A DNA stretch of 64,000 nucleotides from Yoonia vestfoldensis DSM 16212 (lineage in GTDB: Bacteria; Pseudomonadota; Alphaproteobacteria; Rhodobacterales; Rhodobacteraceae): assembly GCF_000382265.1 (NCBI RefSeq), contig NZ_KB907977.1, forward strand, positions 124,001-188,000. The letters run 5' to 3'. A program made the position numbers and the translations under genes. The notes under the pieces are model-generated. The model was not told the origin of the DNA and searched no databases. It saw only the letters and a list, made by a program, of their open reading frames with translations. Below, piece after piece: positions 30,457 to 39,074 of this stretch. Numbering within the stretch: the stretch's first letter is position 1; each line of letters opens with the position of its first letter.

Positions 30457-31365
30457 ATGAGCACACAACATGACACCCGCCTGAACCTGTCCGCCGGGCT
30501 TTTGTCCGTTACGGTCGCCGCCGTGCTGGTCGCGGCCAAGCTGTGGGCACTGGCGGAAACGGGGTCGCTGGCAGTGGCCGCAACGCTGGCGGACAGCGCG
30601 CTGGACCTGATGATGTCGCTGGGCGGTCTGGCCGCCATCGCCTATGCCGCCAAACCCGCCGATGACGACCATAATTTCGGACATACCTCGGCCGAGGATC
30701 TGGCGGCGCTCGGCCAATCGTTGTTCATCCTTGTCTCGGCGGGGGTGATCGCAATCGCGGCCGTGCTACGGCTGCTCGACGACACCACGGCCATGCCGCA
30801 GGCCGAAGGGTTCGGGATGGCGGTCATGGTGTTTTCCATCATCGTCACGCTGGGGCTGGTGACCTGGCAGCGCCATGTCGCGCGGCGCACCGGCAACAAG
30901 GTCGTGCTGGCCGACAGCCTGCATTACATGGGCGATCTGATCCCAAATATCGGGGCGATTGTCGCGCTCTGGGCCTCGGCCCGGTTCGGGCTGTTCGAGA
31001 TCGACAGCGTCGTGGCGCTGGGGGCTGCGGCCTTTCTGGCGGTCGGCGCGCTGCGGATCGGCAAGGGTGCCTGGGACGCGCTGATGGACCGGCAGGCTGA
31101 TCCTGCGATGATCGCAGGCATCCGGCAGATCGTGGAAGGTTGCGACGGCGTGCGCGGGCATCATGACCTGAAAACCCGCGTCGCGGGCAGCCGTGTGTTT
31201 GTGAACCTGCATATCGAGCTTGATGGCGCGCAATCGCTGGACGCCGCCCATGCCATCGGGGCGCGCCTGCGCCGCGCGATCACCGCAGCCTACCCCAGCG
31301 CTGACGTGCTGATCCACAAGGACCCGGTGGGCGTGGAACGGCATCCCGACGACCCGCGCCGCTGA
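30457..31365 (+). CDS. Cation diffusion facilitator (CDF) metal exporter
   Basis: 302 aa. Six membrane helices, with the metal site DSALD in TM2 and a second metal-site helix in SLHYMGDLIPN. The loop DHNFGHTSAEDLAALGQ is the CDF signature. The cytoplasmic C-terminal domain has HHDLKTRVAGSRVFVNLHI. Exports Zn(II), Fe(II) or similar in exchange for protons; the metal cannot be told from sequence. FieF-like. Confidence 0.92.
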   Translation: MSTQHDTRLNLSAGLLSVTVAAVLVAAKLWALAETGSLAVAATLADSALDLMMSLGGLAAIAYAAKPADDDHNFGHTSAEDLAALGQSLFILVSAGVIAIAAVLRLLDDTTAMPQAEGFGMAVMVFSIIVTLGLVTWQRHVARRTGNKVVLADSLHYMGDLIPNIGAIVALWASARFGLFEIDSVVALGAAAFLAVGALRIGKGAWDALMDRQADPAMIAGIRQIVEGCDGVRGHHDLKTRVAGSRVFVNLHIELDGAQSLDAAHAIGARLRRAITAAYPSADVLIHKDPVGVERHPDDPRR

Positions 31366-31372
31366 TGGTGCA

Positions 31373-31399
31373 GGGGGCGCTGCCCCCGCCCCTGCGGGG
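31373..31399. terminator. Tandem hairpins between CDF and M3 peptidase genes
   Basis: GGGGGC/GCCCCC (31373-31378 with 31382-31387) and CCCC/GGGG (31389-31392 with 31396-31399) form two adjacent GC stems just after the CDF stop. They lack a T-run; they are followed by gene-end repeat copy D. A terminator role is likely but not proven. Confidence 0.5.
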
Positions 31400-31401
31400 C
31401 T

Positions 31402-31429
31402 CCCCCGGGATATTTAGGCTCGGAAGATG
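31402..31429 (+). repeat. Gene-end repeat, copy D
   Basis: CCCCCGGGATATTTAGGCTC followed by GGAAGATG, one base different from copy C in the core. Between convergent CDF and M3 peptidase genes, ending one base before the peptidase stop. Confidence 0.8.
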
Positions 31430-31430
31430 G

Positions 31431-33452
31431 TCAGGCGGCCAGACCGCGGCCTTTCAGCAAGGCATCCACCCCCGGCATCCGACCCCGGAAGGCGGTGTAA
31501 AGATCGGCGGCATCCACCGACCCGCCCGAGGACAGCACGGTTTGTTCCAGTTTGGCGGCGGTGGCGGGATCGAACGGATCGCCTGCTTCCGCGAAGGCAG
31601 CGAAGGCGTCGGCATCCATCACCTCGGACCACATATAGCTGTAATAGCCGCTGGAATAGCCGTCACCGGCGAAAACATGCGCGAAATGCGGGGTCGCGTG
31701 GCGCATGCCGATGGCGCGCGGCATTCGAATCTGTTCGAGGATCTCCGCCTGCCGCTGAATCGGATCGGCGGGGGCAGGCCCGTCGTGGAACCCCAGATCA
31801 ACAAGGGCCGAAGCCACATATTCCACCGTCTGGAACCCCATGTCGTAATTTGCGGCCCCCAGCATTCGTTGCAGCAAATCGTCGGGCATCGCAGCCCCTG
31901 TCTCGGCATGGGTCGCAAATTCGGACAGGACGGCGGGAACCTCCAGCCAGTGTTCGTAAAGCTGGCTTGGCAATTCCACGAAATCGCGCGCGACAGAGGT
32001 GCCGCTGATGCTTTCATAGGTCACATCCGACAGCATCTGGTGCAGCGCATGGCCGAATTCGTGAAACAGCGTGCGCGCGTCGTCATAAGACAAGAGCGCG
32101 GGTTTGCCCGCTTCCGGTTTGGCGAAGTTGCAGACGTTGATGACATGCGGGCGGACATCGCCGCCCAGCCGTTTTTGCGACCGCATCGCCGAACACCACG
32201 CCCCCGACCGTTTTGATCCGCGCGCGAAGTAATCGCCGATAAACACAGCGACATGCTGGCCATCGCGCGTGACCTCCCACATCCGCACATCCGCGTGGTA
32301 GACGGGGCCGTCGATGGGGGTGAAATCCAGCCCGAAGAGCCTGTGCGCACAGGCGAAGGCCGCGTCGATCATCCGGTCGAGTTGCAGATAGGGTTTGAGT
32401 TCGGCCTCGTCCAGATCATGTAACGCGCGGCGGCGTTTTTCGGCGTAGTAGCGCCAGTCCCAGGGTTCCAGCGGGCCTGTGTGGCCGTCCGCCTGCAGCA
32501 TGTCCGCCAGCACGGAGGCATCCGCTTCGGCGGCGGCTTTGGCGGGGTGCCAGACCTGCATCAAAAGATCGCGCACCGCAGCCGGATTGCCCGCCATTTC
32601 GGTTTCCAGCTTGAAATCGGCAAAGCTCGCGTAGCCCAACAGCGCCGCGCGTTCCTGCCGCAGGGCCAGCGTTTCGGCTGCGATCGCGCGGTTGTCGGTC
32701 GCCCCGCCATTGGCCCCGCGCGCACCCCAGGCCTGATAGGCCTTTTGCCGCAAATCACGCCGGTCTGAGAATTGCAGGAACGGCACGATCAGGGACCGCG
32801 ACAGGGTGACGACCGGACCGTCCACGCCTTTTTCAGCCCCTGCAGCCCGCGCTGTCGCCCGCACGAAATCGGGCAGACCGTCCAGATCATCGGGGCCGAG
32901 CGGCATGAACCAGTCGCGTTCATCGGCCAGCAGGTTCTGCACGAATTGCGTCCCCAGCACCGACAGACGCGATTTCACGGCGCGCAGGCGGGCGGCTGCT
33001 TCGCCTTCCAACAAAGCGCCCGACCGCACGAATCCGCGTCGTGTCAGCATCAAGACGCGCTGTTTTTCGGCGGTCAGATCAAGCGTGTCGCGGGCAGACC
33101 AGAGCGCCTCGATCCGGGCGAAAAGCGCCTTGTTTTCGGAAATCTCGGAGGAATAGGCGCTGAGCAACGGCGCAAAATCGCGCTGCAACGCTTCGCGCGC
33201 GGGATTGCTGTCAGCGCCTGCGAGGCTGTAGAACGCCCCCAGCACACGGTTCAGCGTCGCGTCGGCCTGTTCCAGCGCCTCGATCGTATTGGCGAAATCG
33301 GGCGCTTCGGGATTGTCCGCAATGGCGGCGATATTCGCGCGGGAAGTGGCCAATGCGTTAGCCACCGCAGGCGCGAAGTCGTCGTCAGTGATCGCGGCGA
33401 ATGGTGGCAGGCCAAAAGGCGTGTCCCAATCGGTCAAGAGCGGGTTGGTCAT
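31431..33452 (-). CDS. M3-family zinc oligopeptidase (oligopeptidase A / Dcp type)
   Basis: 673 aa cytoplasmic thimet-like metallopeptidase that degrades short peptides. The zinc motif HEFGH sits in TLFHEFGHALHQML, with the downstream Glu ligand in the SGTSVARDFVELPSQ region. Length and the terminal LYTAFRGRMPGVDALLKGRG fit oligopeptidase A/dipeptidyl carboxypeptidase. The ATG at 33452 has AAGGAG upstream and overlaps the preceding moeB-like stop as ATGA. Confidence 0.95.
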   Translation of the reverse strand: MTNPLLTDWDTPFGLPPFAAITDDDFAPAVANALATSRANIAAIADNPEAPDFANTIEALEQADATLNRVLGAFYSLAGADSNPAREALQRDFAPLLSAYSSEISENKALFARIEALWSARDTLDLTAEKQRVLMLTRRGFVRSGALLEGEAAARLRAVKSRLSVLGTQFVQNLLADERDWFMPLGPDDLDGLPDFVRATARAAGAEKGVDGPVVTLSRSLIVPFLQFSDRRDLRQKAYQAWGARGANGGATDNRAIAAETLALRQERAALLGYASFADFKLETEMAGNPAAVRDLLMQVWHPAKAAAEADASVLADMLQADGHTGPLEPWDWRYYAEKRRRALHDLDEAELKPYLQLDRMIDAAFACAHRLFGLDFTPIDGPVYHADVRMWEVTRDGQHVAVFIGDYFARGSKRSGAWCSAMRSQKRLGGDVRPHVINVCNFAKPEAGKPALLSYDDARTLFHEFGHALHQMLSDVTYESISGTSVARDFVELPSQLYEHWLEVPAVLSEFATHAETGAAMPDDLLQRMLGAANYDMGFQTVEYVASALVDLGFHDGPAPADPIQRQAEILEQIRMPRAIGMRHATPHFAHVFAGDGYSSGYYSYMWSEVMDADAFAAFAEAGDPFDPATAAKLEQTVLSSGGSVDAADLYTAFRGRMPGVDALLKGRGLAA

Positions 33453-34516
33453 GGCAATTCTCCTTTGGATGGCGTCAGGCCCTTGCCCGCGCAGACCGCG
33501 CAATCTGGCCGCGGTGTGATCGTGATGGTCCGGGTCTGGGCATAAAGCGCGTCGTAGATCAGCAAACGCCCCGACAGCGTGTCACCCGCCTGCGTGATCG
33601 CCTTGATCGCCTCGACCGCCATCATCGCGCCGATCACACCGGGCAGCGGACCAAGCACGCCCGCCTCGGCGCAGCTGGGGACCAGCGCCGGATCGGGGGC
33701 CTGCGGGAACACGCAGGCATAGCAGGGGGTGCCATGGGCGGGGTCGTAAAGGCTGATCTGCCCTTCCCATTGCGTCAGGGCGGCGGCGATCAGCGGGATG
33801 CCCCGCGCCACGGCGGTGTCGTTGACCAGATAGCGGGTCGCGAAATTGTCGCTGCCATCCAGCACCAGATCGTAATCGGCGAAAAGATCGGCGGCGATAT
33901 CCGGCGTCAGGCGGCGGTGATAGGGGCGCACGGTCACAAACGGGTTCTGCGCCACCATCGCCGCGGCGGCGGAATGCACCTTGGGCATCCCGATGTTCTT
34001 GTCCATATGGATCACCTGCCGTTGCAGGTTCGCGTTCTCGACACTGTCGTCGTCAATCACCCCGATGGTGCCGATCCCGGCAGCAGCCAGATATTGCAGC
34101 GCGGGCGCGCCAAGCCCCCCTGCCCCCACGACCAGCACCTTTGCGTCGCGCAGCGCCTTCTGCCCCGGTCCGCCGATTTCGCGCAGAACGATGTGGCGGG
34201 CATAGCGGTTCAGTTCGGTCTCAGAAAAGCTGCCGGGTTTGGTGACGGGCGCTGTCACCGGCGTGACGCGCGCGCGCAACCGGCCAAGACCCTTGCGATA
34301 TGCCGCCACAATAAAGCCGAAGGCGATCAGCAGGCCCCAGAGCCGCGCATCGCCGCCTGTCGCCATGCGCAAAGGATGACCGGCGGGCAGGATCACATGC
34401 AGCATCATCACGCCCACCAGCAGGATCGCCAGCATCGTCCATCGCGCGTGATAGGGCGCTTTCATCGCGATGCCGATCCCCCATAGGGCGGCGGCCATGG
34501 CGCCCACCATGATCAT
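33449..34516 (-). CDS. MoeB/HesA-type E1-like activating enzyme with N-terminal membrane segments
   Basis: 355 aa. Residues 1-75 carry about three hydrophobic segments ([32 protein letters not shown]), then an E1 adenylation domain: [17 protein letters not shown], nucleotide motif [33 protein letters not shown], the reactive Cys in [13 protein letters not shown] and zinc CxxC pairs CYAC and CAVC. Activates a ubiquitin-like sulfur carrier (MoaD or ThiS) by adenylation for molybdopterin or thiazole synthesis. E. coli MoeB lacks the membrane part. ATGA overlaps on both sides couple it to dut and the M3 peptidase. Confidence 0.88.
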   Translation of the reverse strand: MIMVGAMAAALWGIGIAMKAPYHARWTMLAILLVGVMMLHVILPAGHPLRMATGGDARLWGLLIAFGFIVAAYRKGLGRLRARVTPVTAPVTKPGSFSETELNRYARHIVLREIGGPGQKALRDAKVLVVGAGGLGAPALQYLAAAGIGTIGVIDDDSVENANLQRQVIHMDKNIGMPKVHSAAAAMVAQNPFVTVRPYHRRLTPDIAADLFADYDLVLDGSDNFATRYLVNDTAVARGIPLIAAALTQWEGQISLYDPAHGTPCYACVFPQAPDPALVPSCAEAGVLGPLPGVIGAMMAVEAIKAITQAGDTLSGRLLIYDALYAQTRTITITPRPDCAVCAGKGLTPSKGELP

Positions 34517-34968
34517 GTGCCGGTGGACCCGAAACCGCCGGCGCCGCGCGCCGTCTCCGACAGACCGTCCACGAGCGCAAAACTCGCTTGCACGACGGGG
34601 GCCACGACCATCTGCGCGATGCGCATGCCGTGCGTGATGGTCACATCGTCTGTGCCGTGGTTGATAAGGATCACGCCGACTGGCCCGCGATAATCGCTGT
34701 CGATGGTGCCGGGGCTGTTGAGCAAGGTCAGCCCATGGCGCAGCGCCAGACCGGAACGGGGCCTGATCTGCACCTCGAATCCCGCAGGGATGTCCATGCG
34801 CAGGCCGGTGGGCACCAGCATCCGCGCGCCGGGGGCCAGATCGCGCGCCTGTCTGTCAGAGAAGTTGGCGCAAAGGTCGGCACCGGCGGCACCCTCCGTC
34901 GCGTAGAGTGGCGGGCCGAGCGTGGTATCAGCGCCTTCATCCCAGACGATCCGTATCTGCGGTGTCAT
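34513..34968 (-). CDS. dut: dUTP diphosphatase Dut
   Basis: 151 aa trimeric dUTPase that hydrolyses dUTP to dUMP, keeping uracil out of DNA. The five family motifs are present, e.g. [35 protein letters not shown], and the C-terminal glycine arm [12 protein letters not shown]. Overlaps coaBC and the moeB-like gene by ATGA; dut next to coaBC is a widespread bacterial order. Confidence 0.97.
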   Translation of the reverse strand: MTPQIRIVWDEGADTTLGPPLYATEGAAGADLCANFSDRQARDLAPGARMLVPTGLRMDIPAGFEVQIRPRSGLALRHGLTLLNSPGTIDSDYRGPVGVILINHGTDDVTITHGMRIAQMVVAPVVQASFALVDGLSETARGAGGFGSTGT

Positions 34969-36158
34969 GTGATCGCCTGCGCGATGCGTTGGGCCAGTTG
35001 GGCGGCGACCGCATCCTTGGTCATGCGGGGCCAGCTTTCGGCACCTTGATCGGTAATCAGCGTCACCGCATTCTCGGACCCGCCCATGATGCCTGTCGCG
35101 GGGGATACGTCATTCGCCACGATCCAGTCGCAGCCTTTGCGCAGCCGTTTGGCCGTGGCGTGGGCAATGACATCGTCGGTTTCAGCGGCAAAGCCCACGA
35201 CCAGTGCCGGACGCCCTGCCCCCATCTGCGACACCGTCGCCAGAATGTCGGTGTTTTCGGCGAATTCCAGATGCGGCAGGCCGGTGGCGGTTTTCTTGAT
35301 CTTGCTCTGGCCTGCATTGGCGACCCGCCAATCCGCGACGGCGGCGGCAAAGACAGCCGCGGCGGCGGGCTTTGCCGCCTGCACCGCCGCCAGCATGTCT
35401 GCTGCTGTCTGCACGTGCACGACATGCACGCCGTCGGGCGGCGGCACATCGGCGGGGCCGGTGATGAATGTCACCTCGGCCCCAAGTCCCGCCAGCGCGC
35501 GGGCAATCGCCGTGCCTTGTGCGCCCGATGACCGGTTCGCGATATAGCGCACGGGATCAATCGGCTCATGCGTCGGGCCGGATGTGACAAGGATATGCTT
35601 GCCTTTCAGCGGACCGTCGGACAGGGCGGCCCCGATGGCGGCGATGATCTGCGGCACTTCGGCCATCCGGCCGGGGCCGAATTCGCCGCAGGCCATGACA
35701 CCTTCATCGGGGCCGGTCACCAGCACGCCGTCGCCGTTCAAGGTCGCCAGATTGCGCTGCGTCGCGGGGTGGTTCCACATCCGCACATTCATCGCGGGCA
35801 CGATCAGCACGCGCTTGTCGGTGGCCAAAAGCAGGGTCGAGGCCAGATCATTCGCCAGCCCGCCGGCCATTTTTGCCACCAGATCGGCGGTGGCCGGGGC
35901 CACGACGACCAGATCGGCAGCGCGGGACAGTTCGATATGGCCCATTTCGGCCTCATCCGTCAGGTCGAACAGGTCTTGATAAACCTTCGATCCCGCCAGC
36001 GCCGACAGGCTGAGCGGTGTCACGAATTCCGCCCCCGCCTTGGTCAGAACAGGCGTCACGTGCGCGCCCTGATCGCGCAGTCGGCGCAGCAGGTCGAGCG
36101 ATTTGAAAGCGGCGATGCCGCCGCCCACAATCAGCAGAATATGTCGCCCCGCCAGCAT
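34965..36158 (-). CDS. coaBC: Bifunctional phosphopantothenoylcysteine decarboxylase / phosphopantothenate-cysteine ligase CoaBC
   Basis: 397 aa, two steps of coenzyme A synthesis. The N-terminal flavin decarboxylase (CoaC) has [16 protein letters not shown], the PAMNVRMW clamp and [13 protein letters not shown] with the active Cys. The C-terminal ligase (CoaB) has [20 protein letters not shown] and AAVADW. Full length. Starts the ATGA-coupled run coaBC-dut-moeB-M3 peptidase. Confidence 0.97.
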   Translation of the reverse strand: MLAGRHILLIVGGGIAAFKSLDLLRRLRDQGAHVTPVLTKAGAEFVTPLSLSALAGSKVYQDLFDLTDEAEMGHIELSRAADLVVVAPATADLVAKMAGGLANDLASTLLLATDKRVLIVPAMNVRMWNHPATQRNLATLNGDGVLVTGPDEGVMACGEFGPGRMAEVPQIIAAIGAALSDGPLKGKHILVTSGPTHEPIDPVRYIANRSSGAQGTAIARALAGLGAEVTFITGPADVPPPDGVHVVHVQTAADMLAAVQAAKPAAAAVFAAAVADWRVANAGQSKIKKTATGLPHLEFAENTDILATVSQMGAGRPALVVGFAAETDDVIAHATAKRLRKGCDWIVANDVSPATGIMGGSENAVTLITDQGAESWPRMTKDAVAAQLAQRIAQAIT

Positions 36159-36224
36159 GGTCTTTCTCCGGTCAATTCCAGTCGGACCTTAGGGCGGAAC
36201 CGACCGGAAAGACAATGTGGCGTC

Positions 36225-37103
36225 TCAGGCGAAGAAGGATTGCACTTCGTTGCTTTGCGCCTCGAGGCTTTTGCGCATCTTGCCAAAGGCCGCCGCCTCC
36301 AGCTGGCGGACGCGTTCCTTGGACAGGCCAAGCTCGGACCCGAGGCTTTCCAGCGTGCGAGGCGCGTCGCGCAATTTGCGTTCGCGCACGATGAATTGCT
36401 CGCGGTCGTTCAACGCGGACAGCGCCGTGACCAGCCACTGGCGCAGCGTGTCCGTGTCATGCGAATTCTCGACCTTTTCGGCGGCTTGCGGCGCGTTATC
36501 TTCGAGCGCGTCAATCCATTCGCGGCCTTCGTCATCGACCGATTGCGTGGCGTTAAGCGAAAAGTCGGACCCCGACAACCGACCGTCCATCATCTGCACG
36601 TCGTGCAATGGCACGCCGACCTCGACGGCAATCAGCGCGTGCAGTTCGTGCGTTTCGATGCTGCGCCCTTCGGCAGCGGCTTCGCGTTCCAGACGGGCCT
36701 GCACGCGGCGCATGTTGAAGAACAGCGATTTCTGCGATGATGTCGACCCGGTCCGCACCATCGACCAGTTGCGCATCACGTAATCCTGAATGGATGCCTT
36801 GATCCACCAGACCGCATAGGTCGAAAACCGCACGCCGCGGTCGGGGTCGAATTTGTCGGCGGCTTTCATCAGCCCGACGGATGCTTCCTGGATCAGGTCA
36901 TTCATCGGCGCGCCGTATCGCTTGAATTTCGACGCCATCGAGATCGCGAGCCGCATATAGGCGGTGATCAGGCGGTGCAGTGCTTCTTCGTCGCGCTGGT
37001 CGCGCCAGGCGTAGGCCAGACGCAGTTCTGTTTCGGCATCCAGCAATTCTGCACGCATCGCGGTCCGTGACAGTGTTTGATCAGAGAAACCACTTACGGC
37101 CAT
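36225..37103 (-). CDS. rpoH: RNA polymerase sigma-32 factor, RpoHII type
   Basis: 292 aa sigma-70 superfamily factor. Region 2 runs through AYMRLAISMASKFKRYG, DLIQEASVGLMKAADKFDP and FSTYAVWWIKASIQDYVMRNWS. Region 4 with the helix-turn-helix is TLESLGSELGLSKERVRQLE. The N-terminal MAVSGFSDQTLSRTAM resembles the RpoHII subgroup of Rhodobacterales rather than RpoHI, which serves the singlet-oxygen and heat responses. A TGATCC-N18-TAACAA sequence upstream resembles an RpoE-type promoter, the usual control of rpoHII. Confidence 0.93.
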   Translation of the reverse strand: MAVSGFSDQTLSRTAMRAELLDAETELRLAYAWRDQRDEEALHRLITAYMRLAISMASKFKRYGAPMNDLIQEASVGLMKAADKFDPDRGVRFSTYAVWWIKASIQDYVMRNWSMVRTGSTSSQKSLFFNMRRVQARLEREAAAEGRSIETHELHALIAVEVGVPLHDVQMMDGRLSGSDFSLNATQSVDDEGREWIDALEDNAPQAAEKVENSHDTDTLRQWLVTALSALNDREQFIVRERKLRDAPRTLESLGSELGLSKERVRQLEAAAFGKMRKSLEAQSNEVQSFFA

Positions 37104-37152
37104 TATTCTTCTCCCAGATTGTCGAGCGATGGATTAACTTTTCTTTATGACT

Positions 37153-37182
37153 TTGTTACGAAGCGGATCTGAAACCGGATCA
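37153..37182 (-). promoter_or_regulatory. RpoE-like (ECF sigma) promoter of rpoHII
   Basis: On the minus strand TGATCC (37182-37177), 18 bases, then TAACAA (37158-37153), about 50 bases upstream of the rpoH start. I recall the RpoE/ChrR consensus of Rhodobacter sphaeroides as TGATCC-N18-TAAGA; this matches in spacing and all but one base. Start of transcription would fall near 37146. Confidence 0.65.
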
Positions 37183-37193
37183 CTTAAACCGCC

Positions 37194-37709
37194 ATGACAT
37201 CATTGCCCAAACTGACGCTTGTGCTAGGAGGCGCTGCCTCTGGAAAATCGGCCTACGCCGAGGGGCTGGTTGCGGGCAGTGGCCTGCAAAAGGTCTATAT
37301 TGCAACGGCCCAAGTGTTCGACGACGAGATGGTGGCCAAGGTCGCCCGCCACCGCGACATGCGCGGCACCGGCTGGACCACGGTCGAAGAACCGCTGGAC
37401 GTGGGTGCCATCTTGTCGCAGCGCGGACCGGGCAGCGCGGTGCTGGTCGATTGCGCGACGCTGTGGCTGACCAACGTGATGCTGGCCGACCATGAAGTGC
37501 CTGCCGCCTCGGCCGCTTTCGTGCAGGCGCTTGCGGATTGCGCCGCCCCTGTCGTTGTTGTGTCGAACGAGGTGGGACAGGGCATTGTGCCCGACAACGC
37601 GCTGGCGCGGCGGTTCCGCAATGCGCAAGGCGCGCTCAACCAAGCCATCGCATCACAGGCCGACCGTGTGGTCGTCGTGATGGCGGGCTTGCCGCTGGTC
37701 CTGAAATGA
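37194..37709 (+). CDS. cobU: Adenosylcobinamide kinase / adenosylcobinamide-phosphate guanylyltransferase
   Basis: 171 aa bifunctional enzyme of the late cobalamin nucleotide-loop pathway. P-loop GGAASGKSAYAE at residues 12-23, the HRDMR motif whose His is guanylylated, and the VSNEVGQGIVPDN region are typical. Its stop overlaps the phosphatase ATG (ATGA), so the two are coupled. Divergent from rpoHII across an 90-base gap. Confidence 0.95.
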   Translation: MTSLPKLTLVLGGAASGKSAYAEGLVAGSGLQKVYIATAQVFDDEMVAKVARHRDMRGTGWTTVEEPLDVGAILSQRGPGSAVLVDCATLWLTNVMLADHEVPAASAAFVQALADCAAPVVVVSNEVGQGIVPDNALARRFRNAQGALNQAIASQADRVVVVMAGLPLVLK

Positions 37710-38284
37710 CGCGGTTTTGGTGGGTACGGCATGCGCCGACGCATGAGAAATCCTTTGTCGGCTGGCGTGATGTGCCTGCCGACTTGTCGGACACGGCCCT
37801 GATCGGGCGCGTCGCGGACCATCTGCCCAGCGATGCGGTGATCGTGGCATCCGACCTGCAACGGGCCTCGGCCACGGCGGATGCGATCGGGCGCGGGCGC
37901 CATCGCCTGCCCGATTTGCCCGCCCTGCGCGAGATGGATTTCGGCGTCTGGGACGGGATGGACTGGCGCGCCGTCGCCGCCCGCGACCCGGACCTCAGCC
38001 GCGATTTCTGGGAACAGCCGGGCGATCTGCGCGCCCCTGACGGCGAAAGCTGGAACGATGTCAGCACCCGTGTCGCCCGCGTGGTCGATGACCTCACCAC
38101 GCGTTTTACGGGGCGCGACATCGTGCTGGTGGCGCATATGGGTGTCATCATGACGCAAATCCAGCGCGCCTCGGGCAGTACGGCCTATCAGGCGCTGGGC
38201 CACCAGATCGACAATCTGTCGGTGACACAGATGGCGCGTGACGGGGCGGGCTGGACCTTGGGCGCGGTCAATCATCTGCCGTGA
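37706..38284 (+). CDS. Histidine phosphatase, probable CobC-like
   Basis: 192 aa of the phosphoglycerate mutase-like superfamily. The phospho-histidine motif reads RHAPTH where RHG is usual, with the second His in LVAHMGVI and the Arg in SDLQRASATA. Coupled to cobU by an ATGA overlap, which supports alpha-ribazole-phosphate phosphatase (CobC) activity, but general phosphatase function is possible. Confidence 0.85.
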   Translation: MTRFWWVRHAPTHEKSFVGWRDVPADLSDTALIGRVADHLPSDAVIVASDLQRASATADAIGRGRHRLPDLPALREMDFGVWDGMDWRAVAARDPDLSRDFWEQPGDLRAPDGESWNDVSTRVARVVDDLTTRFTGRDIVLVAHMGVIMTQIQRASGSTAYQALGHQIDNLSVTQMARDGAGWTLGAVNHLP

Positions 38285-38342
38285 TGGGGCGGATCACGCG
38301 ATGTGGCTTTGCCGCGCCAGCATTGGCGGCTAACCTTTGCCC

Positions 38343-39032
38343 ATGACATATACAGTTTACATCGGTGACCGGACATTCAGCAGCTGGTCCTTGCGCGGCT
38401 GGCTGATGCTGGAAAAGTTCGGCTTGCCCTATCAGACGCGGATGGTCGGGCTTTATTCAGGCACGATGACGGCCGAGCTTGCCCGGATACCGCCCGCGCG
38501 TACCGTGCCTGCGATGACGACGCCGGAAGGCTTCGTTTTGACCGACAGCCTTGCCATGGCCGAAACTTTGGTCGAACGCCATCCGGACATCGCGCTTTAT
38601 CCCACTGACCCCGCCGCACGCGCGCTGGCCCGGTCGATCTGCGCGGAAATGCATAGCGGTTTCGGCGCGTTGCGCGGCGACTGCCCGAACATCATCAGCC
38701 ATGTCTGGGACGGTTTCACGCCGTCCGCCCCCGTGCTGGCCGATCTGGCCCGGATCGAGTCTCTCTGGTCGCTGGCGCGCGCGCGTCACGGGACCGACAG
38801 CCCCTGGCTGTTCGGGGACTATACGCTGGCGGATGTATTCTATGCGCCCGTCGCGATGCGGATCACGACATATGGTCTGCCCGTGAGTGCCGCCGCGCAG
38901 GCCTATGTCGATTCCCATCTGCGCGACCCGGCCTTTCTGGAGTGGCGCAAGGCGGCGATGACAGAGGTCCACGACCCTTGGCCTTACCCCATGGATCTGC
39001 CGCGCAAGGCCTGGCCCGTTAACCATTCGTAA
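38343..39032 (+). CDS. Glutathione S-transferase family protein
   Basis: 229 aa. The N-terminal thioredoxin-like domain opens MTYTVYIGDRTFSSWSLRGW and keeps the glutathione-binding serine region (FSSWS, TDSLAMAETL). The C-terminal helical domain has the DxxLADV-type motif FGDYTLADVFYAPV. Role in conjugation or reduction unknown. The ATG at 38343 is chosen over a TTG two codons upstream. Its final bases overlap the CtrA-like site. Confidence 0.9.
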   Translation: MTYTVYIGDRTFSSWSLRGWLMLEKFGLPYQTRMVGLYSGTMTAELARIPPARTVPAMTTPEGFVLTDSLAMAETLVERHPDIALYPTDPAARALARSICAEMHSGFGALRGDCPNIISHVWDGFTPSAPVLADLARIESLWSLARARHGTDSPWLFGDYTLADVFYAPVAMRITTYGLPVSAAAQAYVDSHLRDPAFLEWRKAAMTEVHDPWPYPMDLPRKAWPVNHS

Positions 39033-39034
39033 AC
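39019..39034 (+). promoter_or_regulatory. CtrA-like binding site upstream of comM
   Basis: TTAA (39019-39022), seven bases, TAAAC (39030-39034), with one mismatch to the CtrA consensus TTAA-N7-TTAAC. A half site TTAAC follows at 39051-39055, 20 bases before the comM start. In Rhodobacterales, CtrA is known to govern competence and gene-transfer-agent genes including comM. Confidence 0.55.
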
Positions 39035-39074
39035 CGGCACCAGCTACCCGTTAACCAACAAGCGGGAGCAGCGC

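Noticed and set aside
37130..37150. A second CtrA site between rpoHII and cobU
   Set aside because: TTAA-N7-TTAT is present, but the right half lacks AC and it sits in an AT-rich run where chance matches are likely.
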